This document shows, piece by piece, positions 1-6,115 of a stretch of DNA of 6,688 nt. The translations under genes were made by a program, and so were the position numbers. Positions within the stretch are counted from its first letter, which is position 1; each line of letters starts with the position of its first letter. Source of the DNA: Desulfococcus sp. (GTDB lineage: Bacteria; Desulfobacterota; Desulfobacteria; Desulfobacterales; Desulfosalsimonadaceae); the NCBI GenBank assembly GCA_024641805.1, contig JAHECJ010000117.1, positions 1 to 6,688 of the forward strand. The letters run 5' to 3'. Below the pieces are notes generated by a model. It was given only the letters and a program-made list of their open reading frames with translations. It searched no databases and was not told where the DNA came from.

Positions 1-96
1 TTCCAACGAAGGCGCGCCAGCGCATGCAAATTGAAAAGCCAGCAACATGGCGACCATGAAAAACCAGAACCGCTTCAACGTGTGTTGCAATGACAT
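1..96 (-). CDS. N-terminus of an exported protein (partial, unidentified)
   Basis: Only the first 32 codons are in the window; the gene runs off the left edge with no stop. The ATG at 94-96 is preceded by a strong Shine-Dalgarno, AAGGAG (complement of 102-107), 5 bases upstream. The peptide has a typical signal-peptide shape: a basic stretch (K8, R9), a hydrophobic core from F10 to about F23, then A24-C25-A26-G27. Cleavage by signal peptidase I after A26 fits an A-x-A rule. C25 could instead be a lipoprotein cysteine, but residues -3 and -2 are Gln and Phe, which is a poor lipobox. The mature protein is outside the window, so no function can be given. It lies on the same strand as the OmpA-like gene, 327 bases downstream of it, and is probably a separate transcription unit because of the terminator-like hairpin between them. 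Confidence 0.7.
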   Translation of the reverse strand, partial: MSLQHTLKRFWFFMVAMLLAFQFACAGAPSLE

Positions 97-423
97 TATA
101 TCTCCTTTTTATACTCCAGGATAAGCGCGGGCCTATGGTGCCTCCGCTTCAACTTTCAATTTGTGCAGTCCGATGCATTTGGAGGAAAAGATAGGGAGCT
201 GCTGAAGATGGGGGGCGCAGCGATGCAAGAAATAATAAAATAAGGGTGGCACGGCCAGTTTACTCGATCGCCACCTTACAGACCCCGGTGCACGATATTA
301 CCGCACCAAATGAATGAATCAATTTCAAATTCAAAAGACATCGGCGATTAAAAAAATTAATCCACGGATGTTATAAGTGGTGGCAAGCCCTTAACTTCTC
401 ATCTTCAGGATTACAAAATCTCT
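97..423. other. Intergenic gap between OmpA-like gene and left-edge gene
   Basis: No open frame here resembles a gene on either strand. The part nearest the OmpA-like gene (about 299-360) is AT-rich. The gap contains the terminator-like hairpin listed separately (241-278) and the ribosome binding site of the left-edge gene (102-107). I looked for a sigma70 promoter for the left-edge gene. The best candidate is a TTGAAA about 17 bases before a poor -10 hexamer in the 130-165 region on the minus strand, which is too weak to list. Confidence 0.6.
237..278 (-). terminator. Candidate Rho-independent terminator after the OmpA-like gene
   Basis: Bases 241-250 and 270-278 are inverted repeats (TAAGGGTGGC against GCCACCTTA) forming 9 pairs with one bulged base at 246 and a 19-base loop. 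Read on the minus strand, the hairpin is followed directly by a T-rich run, TTTTATTATTTC, complementary to the A-rich stretch ending at 240. It lies about 145 bases beyond the OmpA-like stop codon, a long but acceptable trailer. The loop is larger than in a classic terminator and the stem is only moderately GC-rich, so the call is tentative. Confidence 0.5.
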
Positions 424-1638
424 TTATTCCCGGACCAGTTCCACGCGCCGGTTCTGAGCGCGACCCAATTCAGTGTCATTATCTGCCACGGGTTTTGATT
501 CTCCAAATCCGACAGTTTTGAGCCTTCCGGCTTCAATTCCTGCCGATCTTAAATAAGCTGCAACCGACTCAGCACGTTTTTGGGAAAGAGCCTGGTTGTG
601 GGCGTCCGATCCTGTGGCGTCCGTATGCCCTTCGATCGTAATCTTCCATTCAGGTTCACTCTTCAGGAGCGACAATACGTCTTCCAGCACAGGTTTTGAT
701 TCGGGTTTGATGACATCAGAATCTGTATCGAACAGAATGCCGTAAACCCTGGCCCGCTTCTCATTGAGTAGCTTTGTTTTCAATTCACCGCCCACTGAAC
801 CGGACCAGTGGGGGCAACCTCCGACATCAGCGGATATTTTCGTACCGTTCCAAGTACCGGACGGAGCGCCTTTTTCGTTGCCGGAGTACCACCAGAAGCC
901 TTTAAAGGTATTTCCGTCCTTGGAAATCACCATCACCGCCGGCCCGTTCTTGTCTTTCTCTCGCCAAGTGATCTTCATGACTCTGCCTTCAATGGCGCCA
1001 TTCAGGAGCCCTTCTTTATATTCATAGCATCCAGTAAGGGCGGTTCCCTGCTGCCTCAAATGAAAATTGGCGTAGTTGCTGGAGTAATTGCCCGAAATAT
1101 TTTCCGGTGTGGAAAAGGACGCCTTTTTTCCGAACCCGCGGAAAGAAAAAAGCTCACTGTATTGTGTGCTGCCTTGTGTGGTTTTTATGGTAAGACGTAT
1201 CCAACGCGATGGCAGTAACTGGGCTGCCGGGAAGTTTTGGCCGTCGCATTTATCCGCAAGCGATGTCTCTAAGACGATTAGAAAGCCGGTCGTCTCGGAG
1301 GTGTTGGAGACTTCCACCAGAATATCTTTAGCACCGGCACCTTGACTATCCACTGAAGCGTTGTCGAATTCAAACCTTTCCAAAACAGCCGGTTCCGTCA
1401 TTTCAAAAACAAACACATTATCGTTTACATTTCCTTTTGCACAGGCCCATCCCGACTGCGAGCTGTTATCAAGCAAATTTTCAGCATTCCAGCCACCGTA
1501 AGTTTTTGGAATCACCACCGGAATCGTCCCTTCTTCCAGGGAAAGCAGATTTGTGAGCTGACCATCAACTGCAAAAGAAGCCGAAGAAACCGTTATGAGC
1601 ATAAATAAACCGAAGATAGCTAACCAATACTTTTTCAT
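424..1638 (-). CDS. Secreted OmpA-family protein with F5/8C-like and beta-rich N-terminal modules
   Basis: The product has about 404 residues and is predicted to be periplasmic, attached to peptidoglycan. In order: a signal peptide (M1-K2-K3, hydrophobic core, cleavage near S-F-A at 21-23, no lipobox); an F5/8C (discoidin)-like module at about 40-170, with typical W-A-C and R-W-I-R-L-T strands and a possible C66-C131 disulfide; a second beta-rich module at about 182-269 of alternating Gly, Trp and aromatic residues, resembling modules seen in other secreted bacterial proteins; and an OmpA C-terminal domain at about 295-404. In the last, E-G-H-T-D, L-S-Q-K-R-A and N-R-R-V-E-L are clear. D340 and R355 stand at the same spacing as the diaminopimelate-binding Asp and Arg of Acinetobacter OmpA. 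I chose the ATG at 1636-1638 over a GTG at 1648-1650 because the GTG overlaps the only good ribosome binding site. No N-terminal beta-barrel is present, so it is not a porin. The ligand of the front modules is unknown. Confidence 0.88.
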   Translation of the reverse strand: MKKYWLAIFGLFMLITVSSASFAVDGQLTNLLSLEEGTIPVVIPKTYGGWNAENLLDNSSQSGWACAKGNVNDNVFVFEMTEPAVLERFEFDNASVDSQGAGAKDILVEVSNTSETTGFLIVLETSLADKCDGQNFPAAQLLPSRWIRLTIKTTQGSTQYSELFSFRGFGKKASFSTPENISGNYSSNYANFHLRQQGTALTGCYEYKEGLLNGAIEGRVMKITWREKDKNGPAVMVISKDGNTFKGFWWYSGNEKGAPSGTWNGTKISADVGGCPHWSGSVGGELKTKLLNEKRARVYGILFDTDSDVIKPESKPVLEDVLSLLKSEPEWKITIEGHTDATGSDAHNQALSQKRAESVAAYLRSAGIEAGRLKTVGFGESKPVADNDTELGRAQNRRVELVRE

Positions 1639-1643
1639 GGAGT

Positions 1644-1650
1644 CCCTCAC
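1644..1650 (-). promoter_or_regulatory. Ribosome binding site that decides the OmpA-like start
   Basis: The minus strand reads GTGAGGGACTCCATG. GAGGG (complement of 1644-1648) is 5 bases from the ATG at 1638. The in-frame GTG four codons earlier is part of this site and has no Shine-Dalgarno of its own, so translation should begin at the ATG, which also yields a textbook M-K-K signal peptide start. Confidence 0.7.
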
Positions 1651-1688
1651 AATTTATTTGATAAAAGCAAGTTCTATGATGACATGGT

Positions 1689-1717
1689 AATGTATAAAGT
1701 TTTCTCCTGTATTTCAA
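1689..1717 (-). promoter_or_regulatory. Candidate sigma70 promoter for the OmpA-like gene
   Basis: On the minus strand there is TTGAAA (complement of 1712-1717, 5 of 6 consensus bases), a 17-base spacer, then TACATT (complement of 1689-1694, 4 of 6). An alternative -10, TATACA, overlaps with a shorter spacer of 15. The site lies about 50 bases upstream of the chosen ATG in an AT-rich stretch. The consensus of the true organism is unknown, so this is a pattern match only. Confidence 0.45.
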
Positions 1718-1976
1718 GCCGAATTCAATCATATGGATCCTTTGGTGAAAAGGGATGGCGATATTTTGGATTTTGGATCAGTGAATAGAGGTTAAAAATG
1801 TTGACAATAGTTTCGCGGTTTGTCTTTACGCATTATCGATAAGTTCAGTCAGTATTCTATGATTTTAGGGGCATACCATACCTGATAAACAGGCTTATGA
1901 CTTATTTTTGGCATCCCCGATTGCTATTGCATGCCGCCATGGAATGCTGATTTTAGCGGGGAGCAGTAAAGTAGTT

Positions 1977-2001
1977 AAAAGTGGAGAAATGACTATCCAC
2001 T
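1977..2001 (-). terminator. Weak candidate terminator downstream of the GRE operon
   Basis: AGTGGA and TCCACT (minus strand) can form a 6-bp stem around a 10-base loop and are followed by a short T-rich tract. The stem is short, so alone this is weak. Its position about 85 bases after the GRE stop, just past the large hairpin, is what makes it worth noting as the possible end of the GRE transcript. Confidence 0.25.
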
Positions 2002-2013
2002 GAGAAACGGAGG

Positions 2014-2064
2014 CGTTCTTCATCCTTGCCAGTTCAAATAGTTGAAGCGGAAGGATGAAGAACG
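2014..2064 (-). repeat. Perfect 14-bp inverted repeat (large hairpin) just after the GRE stop
   Basis: CGTTCTTCATCCTT at 2014-2027 is exactly complementary to AAGGATGAAGAACG at 2051-2064. Inside the 23-base loop a second stem, TTCAA (2033-2037) with TTGAA (2042-2046), closes on a 4-base loop, so the whole 51 bases fold into one long hairpin. It begins 20 bases beyond the GRE stop codon. No T-run follows it on the minus strand, so it is not a standard Rho-independent terminator. An mRNA 3' stabiliser or processing site, or a remnant of a small repeat element, are alternatives. Confidence 0.75.
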
Positions 2065-2084
2065 GATCATTTGATCGGGTGTTT

Positions 2085-5081
2085 TTACATCCCGTATTCC
2101 GCCCGTTCAATCAATTCGAGCTGCATATCCCGGTTTAAGGTAACAAAATAGGCATTGTACCCGGAAATCCGAACAAGCAGGTTCCGGTAGTTTTCCGGGT
2201 GCGCCATGGCGTCTTTAAGGGTTTCAGACGTCACCACGTTCATCTGCATCTGCATGCCGCCCATGTCAAAATAGGTTTTTACATAGGAGAACATGTCATT
2301 GACCGTTTTTTCCCTCGTGTCTTCGGGGGAGGGAACCACTTTCACGTTAAACGCGATGTTGTTGTTGATATTTTTCGTATCCAGCCGGGCCACGTCCCGG
2401 ATGTTATCCAGCAGGTTTTTGGACGCGTTGGGCTCCGGGGTCAGTCCCGGAGTAAAGGCCTTGCCGCTCAATCGTCCGGAGGGAAGGGCGCCGGTCAGGG
2501 TACCGTATGCCACATGGTTGGACATGGACCAGAACCCCACCGTGTATCTCCCGCCGCGATAGTGTTTTTTCGCGCCATAATAATCATGGGCAAATTTCGC
2601 CACACGATCCGCCATTGCCACGGCTTCATCGCTGCCGGACCCGAACAGCGGCACTTTTTTGGTGACCATGGCGTGCAGGGCCGGATCTTTTTCAAAATTC
2701 TCATCCACCGCTTTTTTCAGGTCTTTCAGCGATACTTTTTTATCATCAAATACCAGTTTTTTGATGACCAGAAGAGAGTCCGTGATATCTGCCAGTCCGA
2801 TCAGCGCCGCCCCGGAGCTGTTGTATTTTGCTCCGCCGATGGTGACGTCCTTGCCTTTAGAGATGCAGTCGCTTATTACGGACGAGAGCAGGGGCGTGGG
2901 GCGTATGACCTGGTGGGCCTGGGCCAGCATATCATTGTATTCGATGGACTGGTCGATGATGAATTTAAACTGGGTGATAAATGCGTTAAAGAAATCATCA
3001 AAGGTTTTAAAGGGCTCATCGTCGATTTTTCCTGTATCGGGCCCGAGCTTCCAGTTCAAGAGCGGATGGGTGCCGTTGTTTAAGGCCATTTCAAGGGCGG
3101 CCACCATGTTCATCATCTGGAAATTGGTATGCCCGATGTGTTTTCCGGACAGTGTCGGTTCTACGCACCCGGTGGCGGACCAGTTGCGCAGGTCTTCAAT
3201 GTCGTAGTTGAACTCTTCCAGAGACCCCATTACCTCATTATCATTGTGCATGGAGGGGGTGGCTGACGTGATCAGGTTGACTTCGCACAGGCGTTTCAGA
3301 TAGGTGTCGCTGTTTTTCCCCGGGTTGAACCGGGCGTTGACATTGGGGTCACGGATGCTGAGCATTTCCGTGACTTTCAGGAAAATATAAGTCATGTCGC
3401 AGACCCCGTCATCACCCTCCGGCGTTACGCCGCCCAGCGTAATGGCCTGGTCCGAGGAACTGCCGCCGAATACCCAGTTGGCGATATCCGGGGTCAGGGG
3501 GAGGTGGTCTGTGCATCGCATGTAAAAACAGCCGATGAGTTCCACCGCATGTTTAATGTAGGCCTCTTTTTCCGCCGTTGTTTTCAGTTTTGCCATGTCC
3601 ACTTCAAAATAGGGCTGCAGCCACTGGTCCAGACGGCCCAGGGATAACCCGGCATTGGTGCTTTCCATGTGCAGGCCGATCCAGGATATCCACATGGCAT
3701 TGACTGCTTCATCCAGCGTCCGGGCTGGTTTCTCCACGACCTGGGAACAGATTTTTGCTAAATTTTCAAGTTCCGCTTTTCGTTCCGGGTTTTTCTCGGC
3801 GGCCGCTTTTTGGACTGCGTGTCCGGCAAGATTTTTGGAATAAACGGTCAGCCCTTCCAGACAGAGAATCATGGCCTTCAGGGTGGCTTTTTCATTCGAA
3901 TCATCCGAAAAGGATTTCATCTGCTCTTTAATTTCAGAAATAATGCCGCTGGTTCCCTTGCTCAGGAGCTTTGGGAAATCCGGGATGGTGTGGGAAATAG
4001 TGGCCTGCTTCCATGTAAAATAGATGGCGAATCGTTCGTCAATCTGCTGGCATAAAGGGTTTTCGTATTTTTCCCGAACCCATTCCCTGAAATTGCGTTT
4101 TATCCAGTACGGGAACACCTCATGATGCAGGATGTTGAGCGTGTCGTCGGACAGGTCACAGGGATTTAATGTCCGGTGAGGGACGGTAAGGAGTTCCCCC
4201 CATATCATGGTGCCGTGGCCTTCCGGGTAGACCACCACGCCGATGTCCTTGGTGGTGGTTGTGCCGGCAATCAGGTCGTTTTCCCGGATCAGCGGTTTCC
4301 GGTTTTCCATTAAATGTTTATACGCATGGGCTTTTCTAAGGATGGGATTCCATGGCTTTCCGTTTTTATCCGTTTCATAACCGTTGGCTTTGTGCCAGTC
4401 CGTCACCAGCTTCGGCAGTTCCGGACAGACTTCGGGTTTAACTTCAAAATGAATGTCTAAAAATTTTTTAACGCGCGGGAAATCATCTAAACCGTATTCA
4501 GACAGAAACGGCTCGTCTAAATATTTTACATTGGGATCCCTTGATTCCGCCTTCATGCGGTATTGGAAGCGATTGGCCAGTTCATCGCTCAATGTTTTTC
4601 TGGGTTCGGGCGATTCTTTCAACAGTTCTTTTGTGGAAATTTTGCGTTCTTTTTCCATGAGTTTTTTCTGCTTGCTGTTTAACAGCAGTGACAGGAAAAA
4701 GAAGAACAGGTTCAGATACGTCGCATTGCCGGTGGGGCTTAACTGGCCTTTTAACACCATGAATATCTGTTCTGTGGGCGTAGCCGAAAGCAGCTTGATC
4801 ACTGCGCTTTCCGAGTGAAATGTCAGCATGGTATCGACTTTTTCAGGGATGAACTTCGATACCGACACTTTGCCGTCCTTAAATATCACCGCCGATGTCA
4901 CGGACCCGGAGTCGGTCCTGAAACCGATGGAAAAATCAAGCCATCCCTCGTCGCTTTTTAAGTATTTTTTCATCCCGCGCCGGAAATTAAAATTGGCCGC
5001 AAATACTTTGAGCAGGGTATTTAATAGTATATTGGTCGGGGAAAATTTAATTTTTTCGGTAGTTGGCTGGAAGAACAGCAT
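2085..5081 (-). CDS. Glycyl radical enzyme (PFL-like superfamily) with N-terminal SCP2-like domain
   Basis: This 998-residue cytoplasmic enzyme should run an oxygen-sensitive radical reaction. Residues about 15-140 form an SCP2 (sterol carrier protein 2)-like domain, seen in the V-I-F-K-D-G-K, L-T-F-H-S-E and L-L-S-A segments, ending in a very hydrophobic helix at 122-134. About 165-870 is the pyruvate formate-lyase-type barrel, with the thiyl cysteine C639 in G-C-V-E-P. The C-terminal glycyl radical domain has G974 in R-I-S-G-Y. E641, two residues after the cysteine, occurs in GREs that eliminate or decarboxylate (choline lyase, diol dehydratases, hydroxyphenylacetate decarboxylase). It is absent from fumarate-adding benzylsuccinate or alkylsuccinate synthases as I recall them. 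GREs usually have about 750-900 residues, and the extra length here is the SCP2 domain. The ATG has a strong AAGGAG 7 bases upstream. The gene follows the SDR by 35 bases and shares its operon with the activase. The substrate is unknown; the SCP2 part suggests something hydrophobic. Confidence 0.92.
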   Translation of the reverse strand: MLFFQPTTEKIKFSPTNILLNTLLKVFAANFNFRRGMKKYLKSDEGWLDFSIGFRTDSGSVTSAVIFKDGKVSVSKFIPEKVDTMLTFHSESAVIKLLSATPTEQIFMVLKGQLSPTGNATYLNLFFFFLSLLLNSKQKKLMEKERKISTKELLKESPEPRKTLSDELANRFQYRMKAESRDPNVKYLDEPFLSEYGLDDFPRVKKFLDIHFEVKPEVCPELPKLVTDWHKANGYETDKNGKPWNPILRKAHAYKHLMENRKPLIRENDLIAGTTTTKDIGVVVYPEGHGTMIWGELLTVPHRTLNPCDLSDDTLNILHHEVFPYWIKRNFREWVREKYENPLCQQIDERFAIYFTWKQATISHTIPDFPKLLSKGTSGIISEIKEQMKSFSDDSNEKATLKAMILCLEGLTVYSKNLAGHAVQKAAAEKNPERKAELENLAKICSQVVEKPARTLDEAVNAMWISWIGLHMESTNAGLSLGRLDQWLQPYFEVDMAKLKTTAEKEAYIKHAVELIGCFYMRCTDHLPLTPDIANWVFGGSSSDQAITLGGVTPEGDDGVCDMTYIFLKVTEMLSIRDPNVNARFNPGKNSDTYLKRLCEVNLITSATPSMHNDNEVMGSLEEFNYDIEDLRNWSATGCVEPTLSGKHIGHTNFQMMNMVAALEMALNNGTHPLLNWKLGPDTGKIDDEPFKTFDDFFNAFITQFKFIIDQSIEYNDMLAQAHQVIRPTPLLSSVISDCISKGKDVTIGGAKYNSSGAALIGLADITDSLLVIKKLVFDDKKVSLKDLKKAVDENFEKDPALHAMVTKKVPLFGSGSDEAVAMADRVAKFAHDYYGAKKHYRGGRYTVGFWSMSNHVAYGTLTGALPSGRLSGKAFTPGLTPEPNASKNLLDNIRDVARLDTKNINNNIAFNVKVVPSPEDTREKTVNDMFSYVKTYFDMGGMQMQMNVVTSETLKDAMAHPENYRNLLVRISGYNAYFVTLNRDMQLELIERAEYGM

Positions 5082-5094
5082 GGCGAGTCTCCTT
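5082..5094 (-). promoter_or_regulatory. Ribosome binding site fixing the long GRE start
   Basis: AAGGAG (complement of 5089-5094) lies 7 bases before the ATG at 5079-5081. An internal Met at codon 142, just where the SCP2 domain ends, has no such site upstream. The fusion protein, rather than a separately started GRE, is therefore the expected product. Confidence 0.75.
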
Positions 5095-5116
5095 TTTTGT
5101 TATTTTATGGAATCGT

Positions 5117-6100
5117 CTAATTCAACCGAGTCCCCTTCACCCAGTCCTCGATCTGCTTCATGGCTTCCGGGTATGACATTGTTGTCTGCCAGCCAAGCTC
5201 TTTTCGGGCCTTGGAAGTATCGACGTCATTGTCACGCCCCATGATTGCAATGGCGAGCCGGGTGGCCGGCGGGCGGATGCCTAAGGGCGTGGTCAGCTTT
5301 TCAGCAACCGTGGCAATGGTCCATGCCAGAAAATAGGGAAGGCTGCCGGTTGGTTTTTTACCAAACAGGGCGGATAAATCGGTCAAATACTGTTTCCAGG
5401 TCACGTCCCAGTCATCCCGGAGCTGGTAGGTCTGGCCGGATGCAGCGTCTGATGTCCCGGCTTTGATGATGCCGTCCACCAGGTTATCCACGTAGATCAG
5501 GCTGGCGCTGTATTGTCCCTTGTCAACGAGTGGAACAACGGATTTGAGGAATTGTTTTCCCAGTTCATCCACCCAGGCGCTTCTCGGGCCGATGACATTG
5601 GCCGGCCGGATGATGGTGCACCCATTTGCAAACCGGCCCTGATATTACCGGACTACTTTTTCCGCATCGTTTTTTGCGTCATTGTATGGGATTCCGGATT
5701 TTTGAGGGATATCCGTTTCGGTAAACCCTTTTAGGTGCCGCCCCAAACCGCATGCGGCAATGGAACTGACAAACAGAAATCTTTTTGATCGGCCGGCACA
5801 GGCTTCCAGCATGTTTTTTGTGCCGTCATAAATCGGGGCATAAAATTGTTTTTTGGAGCCGTAATCCAGGACCCGGGCGGCCAAATGAAACACCACATCC
5901 ATGCCATCGCCGATACCTGCCAGGGTTTCCGGCCGGGTAATGTCGCCGGTGACGATTTCAGAAACATTATCTGAAATCGGGTCGCAGTTTTCACCGGGAA
6001 GTGCCAGTGCCCTGATTTTCCAGTTTTCTTTTTTCAACTCCCTGCACAACCGGCTGCCGATAAACCCGGTGGCCCCTGTAACCAGCGCTTTTCTGCTCAT
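5117..6100 (-). pseudogene. Extended SDR (NAD-dependent epimerase / 3beta-HSD-like), interrupted by an in-frame TAA
   Basis: Read through, the frame encodes 327 positions, the usual length of extended short-chain dehydrogenases/reductases that oxidise or reduce sugar, sterol-like or other hydroxyl/keto substrates with NAD(P). Visible are the Rossmann motif T-G-A-T-G-F-I-G (8-15), F-H-L-A-A (71-75), F-V-S-S (110-113) and the catalytic Y139-x-x-x-K143. After the break come I-I-R-P-A-N-V-I-G-P (163-172), I-Y-V-D-N-L-V-D and a C-terminal S-x-x-A-x-x-x-L-G-W region. Codon 152 is TAA (5645-5647) with no frameshift, and homology resumes at once on the other side. The stop is one substitution from CAA, GAA or AAA. 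The first part alone lacks the C-terminal substrate region; the second lacks the cofactor fold. A GTG at 5570-5572 opens the second part but has no obvious ribosome binding site. GGAGG lies 5 bases before the ATG. Placement between activase and GRE suggests a role in the same pathway. A sequencing error is the main alternative to a true nonsense mutation. Confidence 0.85.
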
Positions 6101-6115
6101 ATCCCCCTCCCTGTT

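Larger units (their letters stand above)
1639..2084. other. Intergenic gap between GRE and OmpA-like gene
   Basis: I see no supportable gene in these 446 bases. Short open stretches exist on both strands, but none has a start with a ribosome binding site or a recognisable protein. From the GRE side it contains a palindrome GATCATTTGATC (2065-2076), the perfect 14-bp hairpin (2014-2064), a small 6-bp hairpin at 1980-2001 followed on the minus strand by TTTAACTACTTT, an imperfect hairpin at 1929-1947, and the candidate promoter at 1689-1717. The stretch 1741-1860 shows nothing I can name. Confidence 0.6.

Noticed and set aside
143..154. 12-base match TCCGCTTCAACT shared with the minus strand near 2040-2051
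   Set aside because: A few 12-base matches are expected by chance in a window of this size, and the flanks do not align well.
350..383. Possible terminator close to the OmpA-like stop (CCAC/GTGG with a T-run on the minus strand)
   Set aside because: The stem is only 4 bp with an 11-base loop; the hairpin at 241-278 is a better candidate.
1868..1919. Imperfect GGGG...CCCC inverted repeat with inner CCTG/CAGG
   Set aside because: The outer pairs do not continue beyond 4 bases and the inner stem is only 4 bp, which is near chance level.
1866..2003. Plus-strand frame of about 44 codons in the gap, including A-S-P-I-A-I-A-C-R-H-G-M
   Set aside because: It looks mildly protein-like, but there is no start codon with a ribosome binding site near its beginning and I cannot match it to any family. 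A decayed gene fragment cannot be excluded.
1895..2110. Minus-strand 71-codon frame overlapping the GRE 3' end
   Set aside because: It starts inside the GRE coding region, runs through the hairpin arms, has no ribosome binding site and no family resemblance.
2199..3083. Long plus-strand open frame (294 codons) opposite the GRE gene
   Set aside because: It is fully antisense to conserved GRE motifs, is His/Arg/Phe-rich with no recognisable domain, and is explained as the shadow of the real codons. The other plus-strand frames over the GRE, SDR and OmpA-like genes are rejected for the same reason.
2085..4658. GRE starting at the internal Met 142, leaving the SCP2 domain as non-coding or separate
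   Set aside because: There is no ribosome binding site before Met 142 and no stop between the domains, while the upstream ATG has a strong one.
5117..5572. Second half of the SDR as an independent gene starting at GTG 5570-5572
   Set aside because: It lacks the Rossmann cofactor fold, has no convincing ribosome binding site, and continues the upstream SDR in the same frame.
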